DNA of 64,000 nucleotides from Cellulophaga sp. L1A9 (GTDB lineage: Bacteria; Bacteroidota; Bacteroidia; Flavobacteriales; Flavobacteriaceae), in NCBI RefSeq assembly GCF_009797025.1, contig NZ_CP047027.1:62001-126000 (forward strand), read 5' to 3'. Shown here in pieces: positions 8,742-16,484 of this stretch. Position 1 is the stretch's first letter. Each line of letters begins with the position of its first letter. The position numbers and the translations under genes are program-made. Under the pieces are notes generated by a model. It was not told the origin of the DNA, ran no database searches, and saw nothing but the letters and a program-made list of their open reading frames with translations.

Positions 8742-9476
8742 ATGAAATTAGAGCAGAAATCTATCATCATCACAGGTTCATCCCGAGGAATTGGAAAAGA
8801 AATAGCATTACTCCTAGCAAGAAATGGCGCTAAAGTGGTCGTTAATTATACCAGCAGTAAGGATGCTGCTGAAGAAACTGTTGCAGAGATAAGTAAAAAT
8901 GGAGGTACTGCTATTGCATTACAAGCCGATGTGAGCAAAAAGGAAGCGGTAATACGCTTGTTTGATGAAACTATTGCTGCATTTGGTAAGGTTGATGTCT
9001 TAATTAACAACGCGGGTATCATGAAAAACAAAGCTTTTAAAGACTTTAGTCAGGATGATTTCTCCTCTCAATTTGATATTAATGTGCGCGGTGTTTTTAA
9101 TACGATGCAAGAGGCAGCTCACAAACTAGCTGATAATGGGATTATCCTAAATTTTTCTTCGACTACTACCAAACTGATGTTGCCTACTTATGGTATTTAT
9201 TCTGCGACTAAAGCTGCTGTAGAACAAATGACCCGTGTGTTTTCCAAAGAAGTAGGACGCGGTATCTCTGTAAATGCTATAGCTCCTGGTCCAACAAAAA
9301 CTGAACTATTTCTAGAAGGAAAATCAGAGGAATTTATGGATCGACTTAAGGGCATGAATGCCTTTGGTAGGTTGGCTGACCCTATAGACATCGCTAAAAT
9401 TGTCTTGTTTTTAGCTAGTGATGATTCTAAATGGATCTCTGGCCAAGTAATTGGCGCAAATGGTGCTATGATCTAA
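8742..9476 (+). CDS. SDR-family NAD(P)-dependent oxidoreductase
   Basis: 244 residues, the standard length for a classical short-chain dehydrogenase. Cofactor motif TGSSRGIG (11-18), NNAG (89-92), catalytic Ser near 139-140, Tyr153 and Lys157 in YSATK, and PGPTKTE after strand six. The Asn-Tyr-Thr-Ser after the second strand favours NADP(H). The C-terminus ends GANGAMI. Sequence style is that of FabG-like or glucose-dehydrogenase-like SDRs, but the substrate cannot be read from sequence. It stands alone, with the accessory island immediately downstream. Confidence 0.9.
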   Translation: MKLEQKSIIITGSSRGIGKEIALLLARNGAKVVVNYTSSKDAAEETVAEISKNGGTAIALQADVSKKEAVIRLFDETIAAFGKVDVLINNAGIMKNKAFKDFSQDDFSSQFDINVRGVFNTMQEAAHKLADNGIILNFSSTTTKLMLPTYGIYSATKAAVEQMTRVFSKEVGRGISVNAIAPGPTKTELFLEGKSEEFMDRLKGMNAFGRLADPIDIAKIVLFLASDDSKWISGQVIGANGAMI

Positions 9477-9535
9477 TTCTTGAATTGATTTAGAAAAACA
9501 TATAAACTCGTTCATAAGTTTAAAGCAAAATCGTT

Positions 9536-10273
9536 TTAAGAGTCGATTTTTGATGGACTTTCAAATTCTTTAGAACTAAAGAACATTTTATCTGTGAAAA
9601 ATATCTCAGGGAGGTAAATCTCACTAAATTTAAGTTGAAATGGATTAAACCATTTAACCTTTAAAAGGTTCTCTGCTACAATTTGTTTAATATCCCCATT
9701 TGGATAAAATAAATTTTCTTTATCATTCTTTTTGTAACCACTAATTAAAAAATCTGGAGAACTATAATTAACTACATATTGTATAATTTCTTTGATTTCC
9801 TTTTTATCAATTACATTATTCTTTGATGGTATTTCTTTTGATGATCTTTTTTTAAAAATTTCTATTTTTTTGGTTTTAAAACGAACTAATTTCCCAAATT
9901 CATATTTAACGATATCATAAGAATCTATCTCTTGATGTAAACTCTGAGCACCATCAAAAACATCACCTTTCCTTGAAATTCTTTCTATAATAATATCTCT
10001 AAAAGTATTTAACATTGGTTCATACATCATAACTTCCTTAAATTCACTTTTATTATCGTCAAAATAAAAGCAGTTATATTTAATTCTATCAGAAATCTTA
10101 TTCCCCGATGCTTCATCGAACATGCGTTTATCTTTATTTTCTATATGAACTTCGCTAATTATCAACATTGGAGGCACATATTTGCCATCACCTTTGATTC
10201 TTTTATTAAAAAGTAAAGGATGAGTTTTAAATGTAACAATATCACCAACTTTAAATTCATTCAATAAACCCAT
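9536..10273 (-). CDS. Unrecognised protein in the reverse-transcriptase island, 245 aa
   Basis: I do not recognise this family. The protein starts MGLLNEFKVGDIVTFKTHPL, a small beta-rich opening like those seen in SH3-like or KOW-like barrels, then is mostly charged with many Lys, Ile, Phe and Asn. There is no signal peptide or membrane helix, so it is probably cytoplasmic. Two regions are separated by a Lys-rich linker (about 130-160). It is transcribed away from the RT gene, shares with it a very AT-rich composition, and both sit between two ordinary housekeeping genes (SDR and rmuC), which suggests an acquired cassette. A link to defence is only by neighbourhood. Confidence 0.7.
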   Translation of the reverse strand: MGLLNEFKVGDIVTFKTHPLLFNKRIKGDGKYVPPMLIISEVHIENKDKRMFDEASGNKISDRIKYNCFYFDDNKSEFKEVMMYEPMLNTFRDIIIERISRKGDVFDGAQSLHQEIDSYDIVKYEFGKLVRFKTKKIEIFKKRSSKEIPSKNNVIDKKEIKEIIQYVVNYSSPDFLISGYKKNDKENLFYPNGDIKQIVAENLLKVKWFNPFQLKFSEIYLPEIFFTDKMFFSSKEFESPSKIDS

Positions 10274-10349
10274 TATTTTTTTCTATAAAAATAGAAAAAT
10301 ATCTTACATTTACCGTAAGTAAGGGAGTTAATTTAAATTGAAGAAATAT

Positions 10350-10357
10350 TACATTTG
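10350..10357 (+). promoter_or_regulatory. Possible -7 box for the RT leader RNA
   Basis: TACATTTG matches the Bacteroidetes TAnnTTTG -7 element. A transcript would start near 10364, just before the first hairpin. No convincing -33 element is visible at the usual spacing, so this is tentative. Confidence 0.35.
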
Positions 10358-10363
10358 TAGAAC

Positions 10364-10700
10364 TACTAATTAATCATTTGATTAATTACTTAATCCGACC
10401 TTTTAAGAATAAATAAAAGGGAAAACAAATACGGCGATTAAGATTAATGTATCGATTACACTTAATATCTCTTCCAGTACTGGAACACATATTAAGTTCT
10501 GTAATACAAGATAGTGATTATATCTATTCTTCAAGGATAAATATGATACTATAATGTATACAGTTATGAACATTACGACCAAGTGATTTGAATTTAACAT
10601 AAGTTCTTTCATTAAGGTTAACGTACAACATATGTGAGGGTCGAGAATTCGGCCTATGGTTCAGTCTAAAATTTAAGATGTAACGTAATATTTCGCTATA
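10364..10700 (+). ncRNA. Candidate structured template ncRNA of the DRT2-like system
   Basis: This gap of over 450 bases directly upstream of the RT gene is dense in RNA structure. Visible stems: a perfect 10-bp repeat 10367-10388 (loop TT); CCTTTT/AAAAGG 10399-10420; a long hairpin whose core is ACTTAATAT (10460-10468) with ATATTAAGT (10489-10497) enclosing TTCCAGT/ACTGGAA (10472-10485), extendable outward by GTA and TTAC against GTAATAC; and AGATA/TATCT near 10510-10526. DRT2 systems carry such a template RNA in exactly this position. Plus frame 10417-10551 and minus frame 10406-10660 are free of stops. Exact ends and function are inferred. Confidence 0.4.
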
Positions 10701-10730
10701 AAGCTCACGAAGACTCTCTTACTTTCATCT

Positions 10731-12248
10731 ATGAGAAGAAAAAAGGATTGGTTTAAAGACAGGGGATATCCTCATTTTTCTAACAAAACTCCAATATCCA
10801 TTAGAAAAAATATTGAGATTTATACTTCAAATCCAATTAAAGTTGCTAAACATTCTTTTCTCCCTTTATTATTTAAGGAAATAAGGCAAAGACGTTACAA
10901 AGAATCTTCTTTTAATGGAAACCTAAAAAAATCTCATAAAAAACAAAAAAATGCAAAGCTTATTTCAAACACGAAAGTTAGAAATATCATGTATGCTACA
11001 CACATTGACGCCCACATATATTCTTATTATGCTCAAAAAAAAATTACTCCGAAGTATGAGTGCTACTTGTCCTCCAATGAATTATTATCCAATTCAATAT
11101 CGGCATACCGCCAAATTAAAACGGGCGACGGTTTAAAGTTTAAGAATAATGTGCATTTTGCTAAAGACGCTTTTAAAGAAATTAGAAAAAGAGAAAACTG
11201 TGTATCCTTAGTTTTAGACATCGAAAATTTTTTCCCTACCTTAAATCATAAACTTTTAAAATTAGCTTGGGCAAAAATTTTAGAAAAGAAAAGTTTACCT
11301 AAAGATCATTTTAATTTGTTTAAAGCCATAACACGTTTTTCTTATGTGAAGCTTGATGATTTGAAAACAAAAAAAGGTCACTTTGATGAAAAGGAATTGT
11401 CAATACTTAGAAAATCTGGTAAAAATACTTTTTTTGAAAAGATAAAGGACTTGATTGAATCGGATATTATTATTCATAAAAATCAGAAAAGAAACGAAAA
11501 AAAAGAATTAATAGGGATTCCTCAAGGGCTACCTATAAGTGCTTTACTTGCTAATATATACATGTTAGCATTTGACCAGGCTGTCATCAATGAATTGACT
11601 TTAAAATATGATGTTTTTTACAGAAGATATTCTGATGATATAATACTTCTATGTAAGGAAAATCAGATAAATTTTGTAGAATCTTTTATCAAAGATCAAA
11701 TTGAAAAAATTGAACTTAAAGTTTCTCTTGAAAAGACAGAAAGAACATTATTTAAATTACATAATAACAGATTACAATCTTTTAGAATTATAAATACTGA
11801 TGAGTTAAAAGAGAATGTTCCTTTAAATTATTTGGGCTTCGAATTTTATGGGTATCAAACATTATTGAAATCTAAAAATCTTGCCAGTTTCTACAGAGAA
11901 ATGAAGCAAACAGCTAAAAGAAAACATAAAAGAGTTGAAAGTATTAAAGAAAAGCATCTTTTAGACGATGCTCCCCTATTCAAAAGAAAATTGTATAGAC
12001 TTTACAGCTTTAAAGGTGTTAAATCAAGAAATCTTCCTACAAAAAGAACAACCTTTTTAAATGGAAAAGCTTTGACAACAAGTTTCGATAGAAAATTTAG
12101 AGGTAACTATTTAAGATATGCTTACAATGCATCAGATGAATTAAAAGCACCTGAAATTAAAAGACAAGTTAGAAATCATTGGAAAATACTACAAAACACA
12201 ATAAACAAATATGATTTTAGTAATGTAACAAACGTAAGTAAAAAGTAA
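10731..12248 (+). CDS. drt2: Antiviral-type reverse transcriptase, probably DRT2 (UG2)
   Basis: 505-residue RT. Motif A is LDIENFF (catalytic Asp163), motif B GIPQGLPIS (262-270), motif C YSDD (300-303), and LGFEFYG (368-374) resembles motif E. The opening DWFKDRGYPHF, the HIDAHIYSYYAQ segment at 91-102 and the long charged insertion between motifs A and B (about 205-258) fit defence-associated UG-group RTs and, from memory, DRT2. There is no maturase or endonuclease domain as in group II introns, and no retron-like msr-msd was recognised. In DRT2 the RT copies an upstream ncRNA by rolling circle to build a repetitive toxic gene. The gene is AT-rich, follows a structured gap, and interrupts ordinary chromosome genes. 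RT identity is firm; the DRT2 subclass is likely. Confidence 0.8.
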   Translation: MRRKKDWFKDRGYPHFSNKTPISIRKNIEIYTSNPIKVAKHSFLPLLFKEIRQRRYKESSFNGNLKKSHKKQKNAKLISNTKVRNIMYATHIDAHIYSYYAQKKITPKYECYLSSNELLSNSISAYRQIKTGDGLKFKNNVHFAKDAFKEIRKRENCVSLVLDIENFFPTLNHKLLKLAWAKILEKKSLPKDHFNLFKAITRFSYVKLDDLKTKKGHFDEKELSILRKSGKNTFFEKIKDLIESDIIIHKNQKRNEKKELIGIPQGLPISALLANIYMLAFDQAVINELTLKYDVFYRRYSDDIILLCKENQINFVESFIKDQIEKIELKVSLEKTERTLFKLHNNRLQSFRIINTDELKENVPLNYLGFEFYGYQTLLKSKNLASFYREMKQTAKRKHKRVESIKEKHLLDDAPLFKRKLYRLYSFKGVKSRNLPTKRTTFLNGKALTTSFDRKFRGNYLRYAYNASDELKAPEIKRQVRNHWKILQNTINKYDFSNVTNVSKK

Positions 12249-12297
12249 TTCCCTTGTAATTTTATCTATTTTTACCAACGTTAAAATTAAAATACAA

Positions 12298-13698
12298 ATG
12301 AACGAGTACATCATCTATTTACTTATTGGAATTGCATGTATCGCTATAGGATTCTTTTTAGGAAACTATATTCAAAAGCTTAAAACTACTGCTTCACTAA
12401 GTGCTTTAGTAGCACGTGAAGAACAGTTGCATGGCAGCATTTCTTCTTTAGAGAAAAAACTTACCAAAGCAGAAGAAACTACTGCAGAAGTACGGGCTTT
12501 ATCTGATTTGGATAAAAATGAACTTCGGCATGAAAAAGAACTCTTAGGAAATCAAATTACCCGATACCAAGCAGACTTAGAGAATCTTCAACTTAAACAT
12601 ACAGAACAGAAAGAAGAAGTTGAAAAACTTCAAGAAAAATTCACCAAAGAATTTGAAAATCTTGCGAATAAAATTCTTGAAGAAAAAAGCAGCAAATTTA
12701 CGGAGCAAAACAAAGAGAATATCAAAAATATTCTGAACCCATTACAAGAAAAAATACTGTTATTTGAGAAAAAAGTAGATGATAGTCAAAAAGAAAGTGT
12801 GGGCATGCATTCTGCGCTTAAAGAGCAATTGGCCACCTTACAATTACAAAATTTAAAGATTACCCAAGAAGCAGAAAACCTGACGAAAGCATTAAAAGGC
12901 GATAGTAAAATGCAAGGAAATTGGGGGGAACTGGTTTTAGAACGTGTGCTTGAAAAATCTGGATTAGAAAAAGATAGAGAGTATTCTGTACAGCAGAGTT
13001 TTACCCGAGAAGACGGTTCTAGAGTATTACCTGATGTTATCATTAACCTGCCCGATGGTAAGAAAATGATTGTAGATTCTAAGGTCTCCTTAACAGATTA
13101 TGAGCGTTATGTAAATGCAGATGACAGCTTAAAAGAGAAGTACTTAAAGGATCATATTAATTCACTACGCCGCCATGTGGACCAGCTTTCTGCTAAAAAA
13201 TATGAAGATTTATATGCAATGGAAAGCCCCGATTTTGTTTTGCTTTTTGTTCCTATAGAACCTGCATTTGCTGTCGCTATCAATAACGACAATACTTTGT
13301 ACAACAAAGCTTTTGAACAAAACATCATCATCGTAACACCCTCTACGCTATTAGCCACATTACGTACGATTGATAGCATGTGGAACAATGAAAAACAACA
13401 ACGTAACGCCTTAGAGATTGCCAGACAAGCAGGTGCGCTTTATGATAAGTTTGAAGGTTTTGTGAGCGATTTAATGAAGGTTGGAAAAAAAATGGACGAG
13501 GCTAAAGTAGAATATCGTGGAGCTATGAATAAATTGGTAGATGGGCGCGGAAATATTGTGACCAGTATTCAGAAATTAAAAAAAATGGGCGCTAAAGCTA
13601 AGAAGTCTATTCCTGATTCTTTACTAAAAAGGGCTAGTGATAATTCTGATGACGAAGAAGAAAACGGAGGTATTGAGGAATCTAAGGTCAATTTGTAA
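12298..13698 (+). CDS. rmuC: DNA recombination protein RmuC
   Basis: 466 residues. An N-terminal membrane anchor (IIYLLIGIACIAIGFFLGNYI) is followed by a coiled coil to about residue 200 and then the RmuC nuclease-like core: KMQGNWGELVLERVLEKSGL, LPDVIINLPDGKKMIVDSKVSL, and FVPIEPAFAVAINND. The DSK pair after the beta strand recalls the PD-(D/E)XK fold proposed for this family. RmuC limits inversions at short inverted repeats and has been linked to DNA end processing. It starts 49 bases after the RT gene but belongs to the housekeeping background; no terminator separates them, so read-through from the RT is possible. Confidence 0.93.
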   Translation: MNEYIIYLLIGIACIAIGFFLGNYIQKLKTTASLSALVAREEQLHGSISSLEKKLTKAEETTAEVRALSDLDKNELRHEKELLGNQITRYQADLENLQLKHTEQKEEVEKLQEKFTKEFENLANKILEEKSSKFTEQNKENIKNILNPLQEKILLFEKKVDDSQKESVGMHSALKEQLATLQLQNLKITQEAENLTKALKGDSKMQGNWGELVLERVLEKSGLEKDREYSVQQSFTREDGSRVLPDVIINLPDGKKMIVDSKVSLTDYERYVNADDSLKEKYLKDHINSLRRHVDQLSAKKYEDLYAMESPDFVLLFVPIEPAFAVAINNDNTLYNKAFEQNIIIVTPSTLLATLRTIDSMWNNEKQQRNALEIARQAGALYDKFEGFVSDLMKVGKKMDEAKVEYRGAMNKLVDGRGNIVTSIQKLKKMGAKAKKSIPDSLLKRASDNSDDEEENGGIEESKVNL

Positions 13699-13769
13699 TA
13701 TATTACCAGAAAATTAGCCTAAAGAAAAGAAATCGCTTTATGCTTTTAAAAAACTAACAAATAAAAAGA

Positions 13770-14135
13770 ATGAAAAAAATAATTGGATTAATAATTGTTG
13801 GAATACTAGCAATTTTTGCAGCCTACTACGCTTTTATATATTTTGTACCCTATAGTGAAGGCATACGTTCTGGGGAGCTTATAAAAATAAGCTATAAAGG
13901 TATGGCTGTTAAGACGTGGGAAGGAGAAATTAGTCAAGGTATTTCTGGAGCTCAAATTTTTCAATTCTCTGTTTTAGACAAAGACAAAGAAGTCATTCAA
14001 CAATTAAAAGACTATCAAGGTCAGTATGTGAAGCTAGACTATATAGAACGTTACAGAACATTCTTTTGGTTAGGAGATTCTAAGTATTTCGTAACTAAAG
14101 TACAAAAAGAAAATTCACCTGGTTACCGCAATTAA
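13770..14135 (+). CDS. Small membrane-anchored protein, 121 aa
   Basis: An N-terminal hydrophobic segment (IIGLIIVGILAIFAAYYAFIYF) anchors a soluble domain of about 95 residues with GELIKISYKGMAVKTWEGEI and WLGDSKYFVTKV. Homologues in flavobacteria are, from memory, often labelled 6-phosphogluconate dehydrogenase; nothing here supports that enzyme (no Rossmann motif, far too short), so it is treated as uncharacterised. It is followed after 2 bases by the thioesterase gene, implying one operon. Confidence 0.75.
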   Translation: MKKIIGLIIVGILAIFAAYYAFIYFVPYSEGIRSGELIKISYKGMAVKTWEGEISQGISGAQIFQFSVLDKDKEVIQQLKDYQGQYVKLDYIERYRTFFWLGDSKYFVTKVQKENSPGYRN

Positions 14136-14137
14136 TT

Positions 14138-14683
14138 ATGAAAGAATTTAAAACATCTAAAGAATCTAGAGTATCCATAACAGAATTAATGCTCCCTGCG
14201 CACTCTAATTTTGGAGGTAAAGTTCACGGAGGGCACATTTTAAACTTAATGGATCAGATAGCATTTGCATGCGCTTCTAAGCATTCTAGAAGCTATTGTG
14301 TTACTGCATCCGTAAATAAAGTAGATTTTCTAAATCCTATTGAAGTGGGTGAATTAGTGACCTTAAAAGCATCTATAAACTATACAGGTAAAACCTCAAT
14401 GGTTGTAGGAGTTCGAGTGGAATCGGAAAATATAAGAACAGGTAAAAAGAAGCATTGTAATTCTTCTTACTTTACCATGGTTGCAAAAGATTTGGAAGGT
14501 AAAAGCATTCCTGTTCCTGGCTTAATAATTGATTCTACAGAAGATGTAAGACGATTTTCAAGAAGTATTCAACGCAAATCTGAAGCTTCTTCGAGAACAA
14601 GTCGTTTTGATTCTTCAAACTTTAAAGTTGAAGAATACATTTCTCATTTAGAAAACGAGAATGTAAAGTTAAATTTAAAATAA
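14138..14683 (+). CDS. Acyl-CoA thioesterase, hotdog fold (YciA-like)
   Basis: 181 residues. The hotdog-thioesterase signature PAHSNFGGKVHGGHILNLMDQIA lies near residues 20-42, with the central helix Asp that acts in catalysis, followed by VDFLNPIEVGELVTLKASINYTG. This class (YciA/acyl-CoA hydrolase) releases free CoA from acyl-CoAs in the cytoplasm. A C-terminal tail after residue 140 is Ser/Arg-rich and unlike the core. It is coupled to the small membrane protein upstream by a 2-base gap. The preferred chain length cannot be told from sequence. Confidence 0.87.
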   Translation: MKEFKTSKESRVSITELMLPAHSNFGGKVHGGHILNLMDQIAFACASKHSRSYCVTASVNKVDFLNPIEVGELVTLKASINYTGKTSMVVGVRVESENIRTGKKKHCNSSYFTMVAKDLEGKSIPVPGLIIDSTEDVRRFSRSIQRKSEASSRTSRFDSSNFKVEEYISHLENENVKLNLK

Positions 14684-14748
14684 TTCAGCCTCCTTACCTT
14701 ACACCACTGGTAACATTATAAAAAACGGAGGGAGTTAGTATACTATAA

Positions 14749-15229
14749 GCTACTGTAATTGATCTCTTTAACGTTCAAGATATTGGCAGAAAATGTTTTA
14801 AAGATACCTATTCGTCACAGAACAGCAAAGAAAACATGAATGCTTATCTAGAGCATAGCTTTTCCACGAAGAAAATAACAAAAGAATTATGTGACCTTAA
14901 TTCAGCATTCTATTTTGCCAAACTTAAGGGGTACTTATTGGATATATAAAAGTAAATTTTGGAGAAGCACAGACCGCAACGACAGATAAGAACAGTCTTG
15001 AAATAAAACGAATCTACGTTCTAAAAGAATTCCATGGCAAAAAAATAGGTCGGCTTCTTTATAAAATGGCACTAGATAGCGCTGAACAAAATAAAGCTAC
15101 TCCAATTTGGCTAGAAGTCTGGGAAGCAAACAAAAGAGCTATTCGGTTTTATAAAAAAAATGGTCTGTACTCTTTGACACCTATAATTTTAAACTAGGTG
15201 AAGACCTGCAAACGGACCTATTGAAATAA
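14749..15229 (+). pseudogene. Broken GNAT acetyltransferase (PaiA-like)
   Basis: Three reading frames together rebuild one GNAT protein. The first piece reads ATVIDLFNVQDIGRKCFKD and runs to KLKGYLLDI, ending in TAA; the second picks up near 14948 with IKVNFGEAQT and LEIKRIYVLKEFHGKKIG (acetyl-CoA binding loop) and IWLEVWEANKRAIRFYKKNG; the third ends DTYNFKLGEDLQTDLLK with TAA at 15227-15229. Frameshifts lie near 14945 and 15170, and the 5' end has an in-frame TAA at 14746-14748 with no start. The intact family acetylates polyamines or similar amines. It is almost certainly inactive here. Confidence 0.85.
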
Positions 15230-15245
15230 CCAAACTACAATAATC

Positions 15246-15759
15246 ATGCAAATAACCAATAGCTCCATTAATAATATTGACGAAATTTTCCGACGCTATA
15301 AAATAGCATCAGACTATCAAAAAGAAAAAAAAAGTTGTTGTTTGGTCTGATTTTAAACGCACATTGGTAGAAACGGAAATAGCAGAAAAAAGACAGTTTA
15401 AAATGTTGATTGATGGTGAAATAGCATGTCTTTGGGCTATTACCTTTAATGACGAACAAATCTGGGAAGAACGGGACAATACAAAATCTATTTACATCCA
15501 TAGAATTGCAACCCACCCTAAATTTAGAGGGAACAACTATATAGCTAAAATTGTAGCTTGGGCAAAAGTCTACGCACGCTCTGTTGAAAAACAATTTATA
15601 CGCTTGGATACTTTAGGGGATAATACCAAACTAATCGAACATTACCAAAACGCTGGATTCGAGTTTTTGGGAATGTTCGATTTAAAAAACACAGATTTGT
15701 TACCTGATCATTATCAGGATCAACCAGTATGCTTGTTTCAAATAGATTTAAGCAAATAA
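15246..15759 (+). pseudogene. GNAT-family acetyltransferase frameshifted at an A9 run
   Basis: ATG at 15246 opens a frame (MQITNSSINNIDEIFRRYKIASDYQKEK) that stops at 15357 shortly after a run of nine A (about 15325-15333). With eight A the frame continues as KVVVWSDFKRTLVETEIAEK into the downstream open frame, which carries ITFNDEQIWEERD, IYIHRIATHPKFRGNNYI (acetyl-CoA loop) and ends FQIDLSK at 15759. An internal start at 15364 would give a 131-residue product lacking the N-terminal strands. It could be a pseudogene, a base-calling error in the homopolymer, or expressed by slippage. It sits 16 bases after another broken GNAT gene. Confidence 0.75.
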
Positions 15760-15760
15760 A

Positions 15761-16471
15761 CTAGAGTCCTTTTGCCGCATCTTTATCTAAAAACCAAATA
15801 AGCTTATTAGCACTTGGCTTTACTAGACTTGCTGGATATACTGTCGTATCTGCCTTTGGCCTAAGAATTTCATTCACCTTATCTGCTTTACTTGCTCCTG
15901 TTACCAAAAAGGCTACAGTTTCAGCATTATTGATAATTTTTCCGGTGATAGAAACACGTCTTTGTCCCGATTCAGGATGTATGGCTACCACACAATTTTC
16001 TTTTGCATCCCAAAGGGTAATTTCATGTGGAAAAACAGAAGCCGTATGTCCATCATCTCCCATTCCTAAAATCACCAAATCAAATTTTGGAACCCCACCT
16101 TCATTTGGTAAGTTTTTGGCTAAAACATCACTATAGCGTATCGCTTCTGTTTTAGGATCATTCTCCCCTAAAATTCTAAAAATATTCCCCGCAGGAATTT
16201 CTATTTTAGATAACAGATGTTCTACCGTCATTTTATAGTTGCTTTCATCATCGGTTGGTTGAACACAACGTTCATCTCCCCAATAAAAAAACACTTTAGA
16301 CCAATCTATTTCAGTACCAAAATGTGCGGCTAGATAATCAAAAACAATTTTAGGAGTACTACCTCCTGAAAGTGCTACATGAAATGCATCATGCTTTTTT
16401 GCTTCATCTTTAAAAAAGGCTGAGAATTTTTCTGCAACCTGTTGTTTTGTACTATATATTCTTACTTGCAT
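15761..16471 (-). CDS. pgl: 6-phosphogluconolactonase
   Basis: 236 residues, normal for the DevB/Pgl family. Visible motifs: VALSGGSTPK (28-40 region), FFYWGDERCVQPTDDESNYKM, and ILGMGDDGHTASVFP, the substrate phosphate-binding region. It hydrolyses 6-phosphogluconolactone to 6-phosphogluconate in the cytoplasm. Its start lies 13 bases after the zwf stop on the same strand, so the two consecutive enzymes of the oxidative pentose phosphate pathway are one operon. The 3' end abuts the convergent GNAT pseudogene with a single base between the stop codons. Confidence 0.95.
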   Translation of the reverse strand: MQVRIYSTKQQVAEKFSAFFKDEAKKHDAFHVALSGGSTPKIVFDYLAAHFGTEIDWSKVFFYWGDERCVQPTDDESNYKMTVEHLLSKIEIPAGNIFRILGENDPKTEAIRYSDVLAKNLPNEGGVPKFDLVILGMGDDGHTASVFPHEITLWDAKENCVVAIHPESGQRRVSITGKIINNAETVAFLVTGASKADKVNEILRPKADTTVYPASLVKPSANKLIWFLDKDAAKGL

Positions 16472-16484
16472 TCTAAAAAGTCTT

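Noticed and set aside
10403..10612. 69-residue minus-strand ORF upstream of the RT as a normal protein gene
   Set aside because: No recognisable domain or start context, and it lies in the structured leader; it is kept only as one of the open frames that could matter for the ncRNA.
10261..12300. Retron (msr-msd) or group II intron around the RT
   Set aside because: No maturase or endonuclease domain, no domain V/VI-like end, and no clear msr-msd inverted repeats; the protein resembles UG-type RTs more.
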